From the NCBI GenBank assembly GCA_029907715.1, contig JARYLI010000001.1, positions 191,278 to 238,757 of the forward strand: a stretch of 47,480 nt of DNA, given 5' to 3'. Below the pieces are notes generated by a model, which had not been told where the DNA came from, did not search any database, and saw nothing but the letters and a program-made list of their open reading frames with translations. Positions 28,973-38,146 of the stretch are shown one piece after another (positions within the stretch are counted from its first letter, which is position 1; each line of letters begins with the position of its first letter). A program made the translations under genes and the position numbers. The DNA is from Methanothrix sp. (GTDB lineage Archaea > Halobacteriota > Methanosarcinia > Methanotrichales > Methanotrichaceae).

Positions 28973-29683
28973 CTAGCGTTTGCCCGTCCTGCGAGCCGCT
29001 ATCGATCCGACCTTACGCCCAGGAGGTGTGCCCCTGCTCACGGTCTTGGGCCTGCCCGGATGCTGGCGCCCGCCGCCGCCGAAGGGATGGTCCACGGCGT
29101 TCATGGCCACACCCCTGACCTTCGGCCACTTCGCAGCCTTCGATCTGTACTTGTAGAAACTCTTTCCTGCCTTCACCAGGGGCTTCTCAGTTCTCCCGCC
29201 GCCTGCGACAACGCCTATGGTCGCCATGCAGTTCGGATTCAACCACTTCATCTCTCCGCTCGGAAGCTGAACCACGGTCGCACCCACGTCATGAGCCACA
29301 AGTATCCCGTAGACGCCGCTTGCCCTGGCGAACTGTCCGCCATGGCCCGGCTTCGACTCTATATTGCATATAGGCATGCCCTCAGGTATGCTCGCCAGCG
29401 GCAGGGTGTTGCCGGGCTGTATCTCGGCAGCAGGCCCGCAGGCGATCTCCTGACCTACATACGTGCCCTCTGTGGCGAGAACATACTGCTTCTCACCATT
29501 CTCAAGCCTCACGAGCGCTACAGGAGCCGTCCTGGCAGGGTCGTGCATGATATCCTCCACAACACCGCGAACAAGATCCCCGCTGAACTTGATGTGCTTT
29601 ATATCAGCTCTGTATCTGTGTGATGGCGCACGGTATGTGGGTGTTCCCTTGCCCCTGTTCTGTGATATTATTCTCTTGCCCAT
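28973..29683 (-). CDS. rpl2p: ribosomal protein uL2
   Basis: The protein has 236 residues from ATG 29683 (GKRIISQNRGKGTPTYRAP). It contains the peptidyl-transferase-proximal RGVAMNAVDHPFGGGGRQHP. GGTGG lies seven bases upstream of this ATG; the frame's extension to 29740 is not part of the protein. Confidence 0.96.
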   Translation of the reverse strand: MGKRIISQNRGKGTPTYRAPSHRYRADIKHIKFSGDLVRGVVEDIMHDPARTAPVALVRLENGEKQYVLATEGTYVGQEIACGPAAEIQPGNTLPLASIPEGMPICNIESKPGHGGQFARASGVYGILVAHDVGATVVQLPSGEMKWLNPNCMATIGVVAGGGRTEKPLVKAGKSFYKYRSKAAKWPKVRGVAMNAVDHPFGGGGRQHPGRPKTVSRGTPPGRKVGSIAARRTGKR

Positions 29684-29693
29684 CGCAACCACC

Positions 29694-29942
29694 TTACAGC
29701 AGGCCCAGCCTGGTGGCAAGCTCATTTGCGGTCTTATCACCAGCGAGCCTTACAACAGCCTTCTTCTCGCCCCGGGGTGTTATCATGGTTCTGATCTCGA
29801 TAACCTCAACATCATAGAGATCCTCAATCTCCTTCTTGATCTGTGGCTTTGTTGCCTTCAGATCCACAATGAACTCTATGGTGTTGTCCCTGTCGATCAT
29901 GCCCGTGACCTTCTCAGGGACGTAAGGGCATTTGATTATCAT
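29694..29942 (-). CDS. rpl23p: ribosomal protein uL23
   Basis: This 82-residue protein starts [19 protein letters not shown] and ends with the [20 protein letters not shown] hairpin. It sits at the tunnel exit and is the docking site for SRP and other factors. The ATG overlaps the L4 stop. Confidence 0.95.
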   Translation of the reverse strand: MIIKCPYVPEKVTGMIDRDNTIEFIVDLKATKPQIKKEIEDLYDVEVIEIRTMITPRGEKKAVVRLAGDKTANELATRLGLL

Positions 29943-30694
29943 AGCCTCTCCTCCAGAACTTTGAGAGATGGCTCGCTCCATACGGTGAGCCTGCCAGCGT
30001 GGGTCCCTGGCGCCAGAAGCTCAGCGTTCAGCTTATCGGCGGTCACAAAATCGACCCCCGGGAGGTTGCGCGCTGCCCTGCCTATACCATTATCTGACGC
30101 TGTTACGATCAGGATGCTCCTGGGCTGCCTGAACCTCCTCCCCCTGAGCTTGCCCTTTCCGGCCCGCACCTTCCGTCCGTTCTTCGCCCTCAGAACGTCA
30201 TCCCAGAGGCCTGCAGCCATCAGGAACTTCCGCAGCTCTGAGGTCTTTGATATGCTCTCGATCTCGGCCCTGACAACGACCGGAAGCTCTCCGCTGAATA
30301 CATGTCCCCTCGCGGCCACGAGATCTGATCTTGCTGTCGCTGCCACAGCAGACCTTATCGCCTTGATCCTCTCCTTCTCGTTGATCTTCTCGCTCAGGAC
30401 CTTCGATGGCACCGGAGGATGGGACGCGCGCCCGCCGCGTGCCATGGGCACAGCAGCTGCTCTTCTACCTGTGACGATCCTGGGGACCCTGGACACGCCG
30501 TGACCCGGCCCCCACGACCTCGCTGATGTGTTCATTCCAGCGTAGAAATGCGGCCCATAGGGCTGCAGTCTGTTGGCCTGGGCTGCAAGCACCGCCTTCT
30601 TTATGAGATCCGGCCTGTACTCCTCCTCAAAGATCCCGGGGAGCACAATCTCGCCGACCGGATTTCCTGAAATATCGATAATCTTAGCGTTCAT
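29939..30694 (-). CDS. rpl4p: ribosomal protein uL4
   Basis: This 251-residue archaeal uL4 has the tunnel loop region [20 protein letters not shown] and the C-terminal [20 protein letters not shown]. It follows L3 by 12 bases. Confidence 0.95.
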   Translation of the reverse strand: MNAKIIDISGNPVGEIVLPGIFEEEYRPDLIKKAVLAAQANRLQPYGPHFYAGMNTSARSWGPGHGVSRVPRIVTGRRAAAVPMARGGRASHPPVPSKVLSEKINEKERIKAIRSAVAATARSDLVAARGHVFSGELPVVVRAEIESISKTSELRKFLMAAGLWDDVLRAKNGRKVRAGKGKLRGRRFRQPRSILIVTASDNGIGRAARNLPGVDFVTADKLNAELLAPGTHAGRLTVWSEPSLKVLEERL

Positions 30695-30706
30695 CGTGAT
30701 CCCCGA

Positions 30707-31714
30707 TCAGACACCCTGCTTTGATTCCCTGCTGACATACAGTATCTGGGGCGCCTTCGGCGCGAATGCTGCGCCTGGCCTGATCGCCCTGCGCATCCTG
30801 ACCAACCTCTTCACGGGTCCGGGGATGCTTCCCTTTATCAGCATGTACTCGTTTCTCACGACTCCATAGCCGACAAAGCCACCATCGGGGGTTATGTCCA
30901 TGCCGTTCGTGCCTATGGCCATTATCCTCTTGTTGAACTCGGTCCTCTGGTGATACCCGGTCTGACCGAGCTGCGGAACCCTCCAGCTTATCCTCGCCGG
31001 GTGCCACGGCCCGAGGTTGCCGACATGTCTGAGCTTGCCGGTGCGCGAGTGCTTTCTCTTCTGTAGCATTATTCCCCAGCGCTTCACCGGACCCTGGGTT
31101 CCCTTTCCCTTTGTGACTGCAGTTACATCGATCCAGTCGCCAACGCTGAAGATGCTGCCCACAGCCACCTGGCTGCCCAGAAGTCCCTCTGCGGCTTTGA
31201 GCTGCTCCTCCACGGATCGCCCTGTGACAGGTATCTCCATGATCTCCGGCACCTTTTTGGGTACGCCCGTCACCAGACCTGGATTCGTGTGAGCCAGGAC
31301 CCTGATCTCGCAGAGCTCATCCACCCTGGACTCGATCTCCTCCAGGGATGTGCCCCTTCTTGCCTTCGGGATCGTTATCGCTCTTGCCAGATCCTGGCTC
31401 AGGTTTTCAGCCCAGAGCTCTCCTGCAGGCCTGATGCCGCCGTTGTACGTCTCGTAGACCCTGAGCGCTGCTACGCTCATGGGCGGCACCTCCACCACTG
31501 TTACAGGCACACTGATCTCCATGCCCTCTGTGAGACTTCTGGGCCTGTCATCTATCATCATGACATGTGTCATGCCAGCTTTGTATCCGGCAAAGCCGGC
31601 CATTCCGGCCCTCTCTTCTGAGACCCAGGATCTTATCCTTGGAACCTCGCTCTTGGCCCTCTTCCTGGGGCTGAAGGCCAGCGAACCCCGCCTCGGTCGG
31701 TGTATCTTTGCCAT
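30707..31714 (-). CDS. rpl3p: ribosomal protein uL3
   Basis: This 335-residue archaeal uL3 has the N-terminal HRPRRGSLAFSPRKRAKSEV and the tRNA-site loop GVTKGKGTQGPVKRWGI-like (VTKGKGTQGPVKRWGI). The ATG is immediately after the SPOUT gene stop and GGAGGAG precedes it. Confidence 0.96.
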   Translation of the reverse strand: MAKIHRPRRGSLAFSPRKRAKSEVPRIRSWVSEERAGMAGFAGYKAGMTHVMMIDDRPRSLTEGMEISVPVTVVEVPPMSVAALRVYETYNGGIRPAGELWAENLSQDLARAITIPKARRGTSLEEIESRVDELCEIRVLAHTNPGLVTGVPKKVPEIMEIPVTGRSVEEQLKAAEGLLGSQVAVGSIFSVGDWIDVTAVTKGKGTQGPVKRWGIMLQKRKHSRTGKLRHVGNLGPWHPARISWRVPQLGQTGYHQRTEFNKRIMAIGTNGMDITPDGGFVGYGVVRNEYMLIKGSIPGPVKRLVRMRRAIRPGAAFAPKAPQILYVSRESKQGV

Positions 31715-32548
31715 TTACTCCTCCAGACGCACCAGGTTCAGCAGGGCAAGCGTCGAGAAGACGGCCTCCTCGACACGAACCGTTTCAGTTCCCTGATGCG
31801 GAATTGTGTTGATCACGCAGCATCTCTCCAGCATCTCGCGGCTCAGAAACGCATCAACGCCCCGTGCGGGGGAGCCGAACACCACCGCAAGCCCTTTTGA
31901 GCTTGATCTCTCTATCTGGTTGAGCAGATCAAAGCTCACCGGAGTTCCCCTTCTGGATGTGGCCACGATGAACTCGTCCCTGGAGAGGAGGTAATCCTCC
32001 GCACTGTCCACGACTATCGTCTCGTAGCCCCAGTATCCGGGTATCTCACTCCGGTCCACAGGCTCAGCGGCGAGTGGACTCAGCGAAAAGATCCTGACGT
32101 TCAGGCGCTGCCCCTTCTGGAATCTCCTCTCCGATTTGAGGGGTACAGGGCGGTCGAGACCGACCTCAACCCACGCGCCACCATCAGATCCGACGCTTTC
32201 TACTACCACGCCGACTCTTATCTCGCCTACCTTGAGCGTTGAGCTTCTGGAGCCAACTGGATGATGGGCGGTTCTCAGCGGCGGCAGAACTCCCGCATGC
32301 CTCAGCTCCCTCATCCTGGGGAAGAGGAGCTTCCGCAGGTACTGCGGAGTCTCTGCATACCGCAGCACTGTGCTTATGAACCTGGAATCGTCGAACTCGT
32401 CATCGCGATACACGACGATCCGGTCGATGCGGAAGACCGCCGCAGCCCTTGCGATAAGCCCGACCTTCGCGGTGCGAAGGCGCGGATCTGCCGTCTCCAT
32501 CGTGTACGAGGACGGTATCAGTATGGACCGCTCGCAAGGACCGCTCAT
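31715..32548 (-). CDS. SPOUT-class RNA methyltransferase (COG2106 type)
   Basis: The protein has 277 residues from ATG 32548. It has an N-terminal SPOUT half (RTAKVGLIARAAAVFRIDRIVVYRD), an inserted OB-like domain (GVVVESVGSDGGAWVEVGLD) and the C-terminal SAM-binding knot (GLAVVFGSPARGVDAFL, CCVINTIPHQGTETVRVEEA). This family of predicted rRNA methyltransferases sits in front of rpl3 in many archaea. The frame is open back to 32905, but the TATA box near 32581 lies between, so the long version is wrong. Confidence 0.85.
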   Translation of the reverse strand: MSGPCERSILIPSSYTMETADPRLRTAKVGLIARAAAVFRIDRIVVYRDDEFDDSRFISTVLRYAETPQYLRKLLFPRMRELRHAGVLPPLRTAHHPVGSRSSTLKVGEIRVGVVVESVGSDGGAWVEVGLDRPVPLKSERRFQKGQRLNVRIFSLSPLAAEPVDRSEIPGYWGYETIVVDSAEDYLLSRDEFIVATSRRGTPVSFDLLNQIERSSSKGLAVVFGSPARGVDAFLSREMLERCCVINTIPHQGTETVRVEEAVFSTLALLNLVRLEE

Positions 32549-32577
32549 CAGATGTCCTTCTCTCAGGGGAGGTATCG

Positions 32578-32585
32578 TATATAAA
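32578..32585 (-). promoter_or_regulatory. TATA box of the ribosomal S10/spc block
   Basis: TTTATATA, within CCTTTTTATATACG on the minus strand, places a start near 32556, just before the SPOUT gene. No gap of more than 13 bases occurs between protein genes from here to 16870, so it probably drives most of the block. Confidence 0.65.
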
Positions 32586-32662
32586 AAGGTTTGCATGATC
32601 GGATGCTGCTGAATTCGCTGCGGGAAGAAGTATCTGCTCCCACGCAGTGCAGGCAGCACAGC

Positions 32663-32672
32663 TTTTAATATA
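32663..32672 (+). promoter_or_regulatory. TATA box of the stomatin/nfeD pair
   Basis: TTTTAATATA lies about 38 bases before the GTG start at 32706, with GAGGTG (32695-32700) as ribosome binding site between. Confidence 0.55.
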
Positions 32673-32705
32673 CAAGAACAGCTAAACTCGTCATGAGGTG
32701 TTCGT

Positions 32706-33506
32706 GTGGCTTTGTTTGACTCCCAGCTTCCGATAGTGATAGTCATTCTGCTCATACTTCTGAGCCAGTCGATCAAGATTGTGAGAGAGTATGAGCGTGT
32801 CGTCGTCTTCAGGCTCGGCAGGTACAGTGGCGTCAAGGGTCCGGGTCTGTTCTTCATAATACCAATCATAGACAGGGTGCAGCTCATAGATCTCCGGGTC
32901 GTCACGATAGATGTGCAGAAGCAGGTCGTGATAACAAGGGATAACGTGACCGTGGATGTTGATGCGGTGATATACTACCGCGTCATGGACCCGGCAAAGG
33001 CCGTGATCCAGGTGGAGAATTACAGGGTGGCGACAGCGCTTCTCTCGCAGACAACGCTGAGAGACGTTCTGGGCCAGATAGATCTGGACGATCTCCTCTC
33101 AAAGAGAGAGGAGCTGAACCTCAAGCTCCAGACGATCCTCGACAGGCACACAGATCCATGGGGCATAAAGGTGACTGCAGTCACGCTGAGAGATGTCAGC
33201 CTACCGGAATCGATGATGCGCGCGATAGCGAAGCAGGCAGAGGCCGAGAGGGAGAAGCGTTCCAGGATCATTCTGGCGGATGGCGAGCTCCAGGCATCGA
33301 AGACGATGGCCGAGGCTGCCGCGCTGTATGAGCACGCGCCTGTCGCCATAAAGCTCAGGGAGCTCCAGACCCTTGCGGAGATCGCCAGGGAGAGGAACCT
33401 GATAGTGGTGACATCAGGTGCTGACGTTGGGAGCACAGCAGGTCTGGTGGCAGCCCTCCAGAGAGCGGTTGAGGAGGCGGGCAGAGCAGGCGAAAGACGG
33501 GCGTGA
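32706..33506 (+). CDS. stomatin/prohibitin-like SPFH protein (slipin)
   Basis: This 266-residue protein has one N-terminal membrane segment (residues 9-20, IVIVILLILLSQ) and the SPFH domain (EYERVVVFRLGRYSGVKGPGL, DNVTVDVDAVIYYRV). A C-terminal Ala/Glu-rich coiled coil follows (IAKQAEAEREKRSRIILADG). Such proteins form membrane-bound rings. The partner nfeD-like gene follows after 12 bases; in Pyrococcus the partner protease cleaves the stomatin tail. GTG start. Confidence 0.9.
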   Translation: MALFDSQLPIVIVILLILLSQSIKIVREYERVVVFRLGRYSGVKGPGLFFIIPIIDRVQLIDLRVVTIDVQKQVVITRDNVTVDVDAVIYYRVMDPAKAVIQVENYRVATALLSQTTLRDVLGQIDLDDLLSKREELNLKLQTILDRHTDPWGIKVTAVTLRDVSLPESMMRAIAKQAEAEREKRSRIILADGELQASKTMAEAAALYEHAPVAIKLRELQTLAEIARERNLIVVTSGADVGSTAGLVAALQRAVEEAGRAGERRA

Positions 33507-33518
33507 AAGTGATCTGAG

Positions 33519-34784
33519 ATGGGGCCGCATCTGAAGGCTGTGGTACTGCTGATGATGATCTCATCCCCCTGCCTTGGAGGGGTTGTATCCCTGCAGATAG
33601 ACGGAGCCATAACTCCGGCGAGCGATGATCTTGTGAAGGCGGCAATAACCTACGCTGAGAGTTCGAACGCAGATGCACTGGTTCTGATGCTCGATACACC
33701 CGGAGGCGGCCTGAGCGAGACCCTGGAGATAATTGCAGCTGTGGAGAGAACAGAGATACCCGTGGTTGGATATGTCTCCCCTCCGGGAGCAAAGGCGTGG
33801 TCTGCAGGAACGATGATACTGATCAGCACGGACATAGCAGCCATGGCCCCGAACACGATCATAGGCTCTGCCCAGCCGGTCAGGCTCCTTCCCACAGGGG
33901 CAACTGAGCCTGTCAACGATACAAAGACCACGAATGCGATAGTGGCGCTCATCGAGGAGAAGGCCAGGGTCCACGGGCGGAACAGGACCGCAGCGAGGGA
34001 GTTCGTCCTGAGCAACCTCAATCTGAACGCAGAGGAGGCGCTGGAGTACGGGGTGATCGAGCATGTCTCCCCCGATATCAGCAGCCTCCTCAGATCGATC
34101 AATGGCAGCTCTGCGAAGAACAGAACCCTTGCGACAGAGGGGGCTGCAGTGGTGATCTTTGAGCCAGACCTGAGGCTCAGGATGCTTATGCTTCTGTCTG
34201 ACCCAACAATCGCTGGACTGCTGTTGCTCATCGGCCTCTACGCTCTCATCTTCGGGATCTCAAATCCGGGCCTCGGAGCAGAGGTATTCGGGGTCATAGC
34301 GATCGCGCTCGGGCTCATAGGCCAGGGGTTCGACGTCAACATCGGCGCCCTCTTTCTGATAATCGTCGGCATGGGCCTGATCCTGGCAGAGCTCCACACC
34401 CACGCGATGGGCGTTCTGGGAGTTGCCGGGCTGATATGCATCGTGCTGGGCACGCTCCTCTTCGCGCCCATAGGATTCCCGGAGTGGTATCTGCCCGGAG
34501 AGTACCAGCGTTCTGTTATCAGGCTCTTCCTGCTCCCCTCTCTGACCATGGCGGGATTCTTCGCGTTCGCGGTTTACAAGATAGCAGAGGCGAGGCGCAG
34601 GCCGACCTTTGAGGAGACCGCAGGACAGTACGCAGAGGCGATCGAGACCCTGGATCCGAGGGGTTATGTCATATACCGCGGTGAGTACTGGAATGCGGAG
34701 GCTGATGAGAGAATCGAAAAGGGGGAAACGGTCGAGGTCGTGGGGATCTCCGGCCGCATCCTCAGGGTCAGGAAGGTCAGATGA
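33519..34784 (+). CDS. membrane-bound NfeD-type serine protease
   Basis: The protein has 421 residues. A signal peptide (residues 1-20) leads into a ClpP-like domain with a Ser95/Lys136 dyad (AKAWSAGT, NDTKTTN), spaced as in the Pyrococcus PH1510 protease. Four to five transmembrane helices span about residues 225-355 and the last 55 residues form the OB-fold NfeD domain (GETVEVVGISGRILRVRK). It works with the upstream stomatin in membrane quality control. Its end overlaps argB by eight bases on the opposite strand. Confidence 0.9.
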   Translation: MGPHLKAVVLLMMISSPCLGGVVSLQIDGAITPASDDLVKAAITYAESSNADALVLMLDTPGGGLSETLEIIAAVERTEIPVVGYVSPPGAKAWSAGTMILISTDIAAMAPNTIIGSAQPVRLLPTGATEPVNDTKTTNAIVALIEEKARVHGRNRTAAREFVLSNLNLNAEEALEYGVIEHVSPDISSLLRSINGSSAKNRTLATEGAAVVIFEPDLRLRMLMLLSDPTIAGLLLLIGLYALIFGISNPGLGAEVFGVIAIALGLIGQGFDVNIGALFLIIVGMGLILAELHTHAMGVLGVAGLICIVLGTLLFAPIGFPEWYLPGEYQRSVIRLFLLPSLTMAGFFAFAVYKIAEARRRPTFEETAGQYAEAIETLDPRGYVIYRGEYWNAEADERIEKGETVEVVGISGRILRVRKVR

Positions 34785-35646
34785 TGTTGCTTATCATCGT
34801 GCCTATGCCTGCGTCCGTCAGAAGCTCGAGTATGATCGCATGAGGAATCCTGCCGTCGATTATATGTGCTTTCTCGACGCCGCGCTCAACAGCCAGGACA
34901 CACGCCTCGACCTTCGGGATCATGCCGCCCTTTATGACACCCCTATCAACGAGCCTCTGAAACTCTGAGGGCGAGAACTGGGAGATCACCCTGCCCGGCT
35001 CGTTCGGATCCTCTCTCACTCCCTCGACATCTGTGATGGATATTAGCTTCTTTGCACGCAGGGCGACGGCCACAGCCCCCGCCACGGTATCAGCGTTGAC
35101 GTTCAGGCTGTTCCCCTCCCTGTCGATCGCAATGGGCGAGATCACAGGGATGTAGCCCTTGCCTGCAGTGATCATCAGTATCTCCGGGTTTATCTCCTCG
35201 ACCTCTCCGACGTAGCCCAGATCGATGTTCTCGCCGTTCACATTCATCGGCGGCTTCTTCCTCGCCACTATGAGCATCCCATCCTTTCCGGAGAGCCCGA
35301 TGCCCTTACCGCCATACTTGCCTATCAGCGAGACGAGCTCCGCATTGATGTTGCCAAGAAGCACCATTCTCGCAATCTCAAGCGTCTCACGGTCGGTTAC
35401 CCTCAGACCAGCGACGAACTCGGCCTTCTTTCCGAGCCGCTTCATGGTCTCTGAGATCTCAGGTCCGCCACCATGAACCACCACAGGATGTATGCCTATG
35501 TATCTGAGCAGTATTACGTCCTGTATGAAGTTCTCCAGAATCTCGCGGTTCGTCATTATCGAGCCGCCGATCTTTATCACCATTATCGAGTCGTAAAACT
35601 CCCTTATGTACGGCAGAGCCTCTATAAGCACCTGTTCCTTCCTCAT
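34777..35646 (-). CDS. argB: acetylglutamate kinase
   Basis: This 289-residue amino-acid kinase has VIKIGGSIMTN (phosphate-binding Lys/Gly), VVHGGGPEISETMKRLG, the FVAGLRVTDRETLEIA signature and NVNADTVAGAVAVAL. It phosphorylates N-acetylglutamate, the second step of arginine synthesis. No other arg gene is adjacent. Confidence 0.95.
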   Translation of the reverse strand: MRKEQVLIEALPYIREFYDSIMVIKIGGSIMTNREILENFIQDVILLRYIGIHPVVVHGGGPEISETMKRLGKKAEFVAGLRVTDRETLEIARMVLLGNINAELVSLIGKYGGKGIGLSGKDGMLIVARKKPPMNVNGENIDLGYVGEVEEINPEILMITAGKGYIPVISPIAIDREGNSLNVNADTVAGAVAVALRAKKLISITDVEGVREDPNEPGRVISQFSPSEFQRLVDRGVIKGGMIPKVEACVLAVERGVEKAHIIDGRIPHAIILELLTDAGIGTMISNII

Positions 35647-35770
35647 ATCGCAGCTCCTATCGAAAATCCATGTGATTTAGAGCAGCTCCGAACATGCTTC
35701 AGATCAGCACCGAACCAGAGTGGCACTGATTTGAGCATATTCAGGGCGCTGCATTTCATATCTCAACAGA

Positions 35771-37474
35771 TCACTCTATGGACATAAGCACATCGCCTGG
35801 AGAGACCGTTTTCCCTGTTTCTATGTAGATCTCCTTCACGGTACCGCTCCTGTCCGCATACACCGGGTTCTCCATCTTCATCGCCTCGAGTATCGCGACC
35901 ACGTCACCCTTGTTGACCCTGTCTCCCCTCTTCACCTTGTACCTTATCAGCACTCCCTGCATCGGCACCGTGACCCCATCTCTGGGAGCCATCGGCTGAG
36001 CCTCCTGTATGCTCATGCCAACAGGGGCGACCTTCACGATATACGCCTCCCCGTCAACCTCGACGTTAAATGCGACGGGCGCGGTGCCCTTCACAGCCAC
36101 TGCAGCTTTCGTGTCCTTCTTGACCAGCGGCTCCTCGGTCGCCTGACCCTTCAGGAATTTTATGGCTATCTGCGGGTAGAGAGCGTATGTGAGATAGTCC
36201 TCCTCCTTCTTCGCGAGGCCCAGCGCATCAACCTCCCTGACAGCAGCCTCGTACTCTGGAGGCAGGAGGTCTGCAGGCCTCACGGTTATCGGCTCCTCGT
36301 CCTCTAGGATCTTCATGCGTATCTTTGGATCTATCTCCGCAGGTGGTCTCCCGTACAGACCCTTGACGTAATCGCGTACCTCCTTCGGGACGACCTTGTA
36401 TCTCTCTCCGGTGAGCACGTTGAGAACCGCCTGGGTCCCGACTATCTGGCTCGTCGGCGTGACAAGCGGTGGATAGCCCAGGTCTGCTCTCACCCTTGGA
36501 ATCTCGGCCAGAACCTCATCATATCTGTCGATGGCCTTCTGCTCGATCAGCTGTGCCACGAGGTTGGAGAGCATGCCCCCCGGTACCTGGTACACGAGCA
36601 CATTCGTATCTATCTTGGCAGCGATCGGATTGAAGACCGGGGCGTAGACGTCCATGAGCCTGTCGAAGTAGCGCTTTATCTCCGTGAGCAGCTCCAGATC
36701 CAGACCTGTATCGTATGGGGTCTCTCTGAACGCTGCCACGACGCTCTCTGTGGATGGCTGCGAGCTGCCTCCCGAGAGTGGGGAGATCGCTGTGTCCAGG
36801 ATGTCTGCGCCTGCCTCCACAGCTGCAAGGTAGCTCATCTGGGCGAGGCCCGCGGTGCAGTGGGTGTGCAGGCAGACGGGCAGGTTCACCTCGCGCTTTA
36901 TCGACCTCACAAGCTCACTCGCATAGTGGGGGGATATGAGACCCGCCATATCCTTTATGCATATCGAGTCGCAGTCCATCTCCGCCAGGCGCACGGTGAA
37001 CTCCGTGAACTGCTCTATGGTGTGAACCGGGCTTATGGTGTAGCAGACTGCGCCCTGCACATGCGCGCCCATCCGCTTAGCGACCCGGATGGACTTCTCC
37101 ATGTTTCGTATATCGTTGACGGCATCGAATATGCGGAAGACATCCACGCCGTTTTTGGCTGCCTTCTCGACGAACTTTTCCACCACATCATCGGCATAGT
37201 GCCTGTATCCCACAAGGTTCTGCCCTCTGAGAAGCATCTGCATCTGCGTGTTGGGCATCGCCAACTTCAGAGCTCTCAAACGCTCCCAGGGATCCTCATT
37301 CAGGTAACGTATGCATGTGTCAAACGTGGCACCGCCCCAGACCTCCATCGAGAAATAGCCGACCTGGTCGAGAAGCTCAGCAATGGGTAACATATCCCGG
37401 GTCCTCATCCTGGTCGCGAGAAGCGACTGGTGTGCGTCTCTGAAGACGGTCTCGGTAAGCTTTACCCTGCCCAT
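35771..37474 (-). CDS. pycB: pyruvate carboxylase subunit B (biotin-bearing)
   Basis: The protein has 567 residues. The N-terminal carboxyltransferase barrel has TVFRDAHQSLLATRMRTRDM and CLHTHCTAGLAQM; a PycB/OadA linker domain follows. The C-terminal biotinyl domain carries biotin at Lys533 (EAMKMENP). With PycA it makes oxaloacetate from pyruvate for biosynthesis in methanogens. PycA and biotin ligase are not adjacent. The oxaloacetate decarboxylase alpha subunit is the alternative name for this architecture; a methanogen lacking sodium-pump subunits nearby favours PycB. Confidence 0.92.
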   Translation of the reverse strand: MGRVKLTETVFRDAHQSLLATRMRTRDMLPIAELLDQVGYFSMEVWGGATFDTCIRYLNEDPWERLRALKLAMPNTQMQMLLRGQNLVGYRHYADDVVEKFVEKAAKNGVDVFRIFDAVNDIRNMEKSIRVAKRMGAHVQGAVCYTISPVHTIEQFTEFTVRLAEMDCDSICIKDMAGLISPHYASELVRSIKREVNLPVCLHTHCTAGLAQMSYLAAVEAGADILDTAISPLSGGSSQPSTESVVAAFRETPYDTGLDLELLTEIKRYFDRLMDVYAPVFNPIAAKIDTNVLVYQVPGGMLSNLVAQLIEQKAIDRYDEVLAEIPRVRADLGYPPLVTPTSQIVGTQAVLNVLTGERYKVVPKEVRDYVKGLYGRPPAEIDPKIRMKILEDEEPITVRPADLLPPEYEAAVREVDALGLAKKEEDYLTYALYPQIAIKFLKGQATEEPLVKKDTKAAVAVKGTAPVAFNVEVDGEAYIVKVAPVGMSIQEAQPMAPRDGVTVPMQGVLIRYKVKRGDRVNKGDVVAILEAMKMENPVYADRSGTVKEIYIETGKTVSPGDVLMSIE

Positions 37475-37502
37475 ATAGATCCCCCAAGCATCATCGCTCT
37501 TT

Positions 37503-37512
37503 CTTTAAAATA
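37503..37512 (-). promoter_or_regulatory. TATA-like element of pycB
   Basis: TATTTTAAAG on the minus strand lies about 33 bases before the pycB ATG at 37474, predicting a very short leader. Confidence 0.4.
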
Positions 37513-37621
37513 CCTTCGATCGCGCTTACTGGTGGCTGGTATGAAACCTCTCTGGAATGAAGGGGCGCATGCTCTTCACACTGTGCATCCATCTGAAACG
37601 CGCTGCTGCATGCTCACAAAA

Positions 37622-37629
37622 TCTATATT
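37622..37629 (+). promoter_or_regulatory. TATA box of the small secreted-protein gene
   Basis: TCTATATT is centred about 28 bases before the ATG at 37653. The spacing predicts a leaderless mRNA and supports that ATG over upstream in-frame starts. Confidence 0.45.
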
Positions 37630-37652
37630 CTTTCAAAGCCTGGGTAATTACC

Positions 37653-38102
37653 ATGAAAGCTCTGTTCGTGCTCATCTCTCTGCTCATCATAGCGACAGCG
37701 TCTGCATCAGATGTTGTGAGAATAGGTCTGTCTCCAAAGGAGATTGCCGTCATCGGCCTGCCTGTGAAGAACACGACCCACATATCCTGGACCGGATACG
37801 GGGCTCTGGGAGAGTACCGATCGGTTCATGCTGAGTGGCTCCCTCCGCTCTCGGATTACAGCCACACGCCTGAGATCTACGAGTTTCTGCTTCCCACATG
37901 GACATCTCCGGGTTTCGGCGTGAACACGCATATAAAGCCGATATACGATTTCATACAGGAAGGCTGGCAGCCGCCCAGGATCAACTACACAGAGCACACG
38001 CCAGGAATGGCGGAGTTCATGAGTGAGAGCTGGCGTCCATCACCACCGAGCGGAGAGGCGTACACTGGCGAGGGCACAGGGCTGGCAGCGTTTCTGAGAT
38101 GA
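37653..38102 (+). CDS. small secreted protein with WxPP/HTP repeats, function unknown
   Basis: The 149-residue protein has a signal peptide (residues 1-19, KALFVLISLLIIATASAS). A motif of the type W-x-P-P-x(3)-Y-x(2)-HTP-x(3)-EF-x(4)-W recurs with a period near 30 residues: EWLPPLSDYSHTPEIYEF, WQPPRINYTEHTPGMAEF and a weaker last copy. I do not recognise the family. It is probably exported and repeat-built. The frame extends upstream to 37557, but the signal peptide and TATA box mark 37653 as the start. Confidence 0.65.
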   Translation: MKALFVLISLLIIATASASDVVRIGLSPKEIAVIGLPVKNTTHISWTGYGALGEYRSVHAEWLPPLSDYSHTPEIYEFLLPTWTSPGFGVNTHIKPIYDFIQEGWQPPRINYTEHTPGMAEFMSESWRPSPPSGEAYTGEGTGLAAFLR

Positions 38103-38146
38103 GGGGAAAGCGGGACTCTGAGAGGCAAGCCCTGTGAGCTGGTCTT

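Noticed and set aside
31715-32905. 396-residue version of the SPOUT methyltransferase
   Set aside because: The first 119 residues resemble no SPOUT protein, overlap the stomatin gene and lie upstream of the TATA box; the start at 32548 is preferred.
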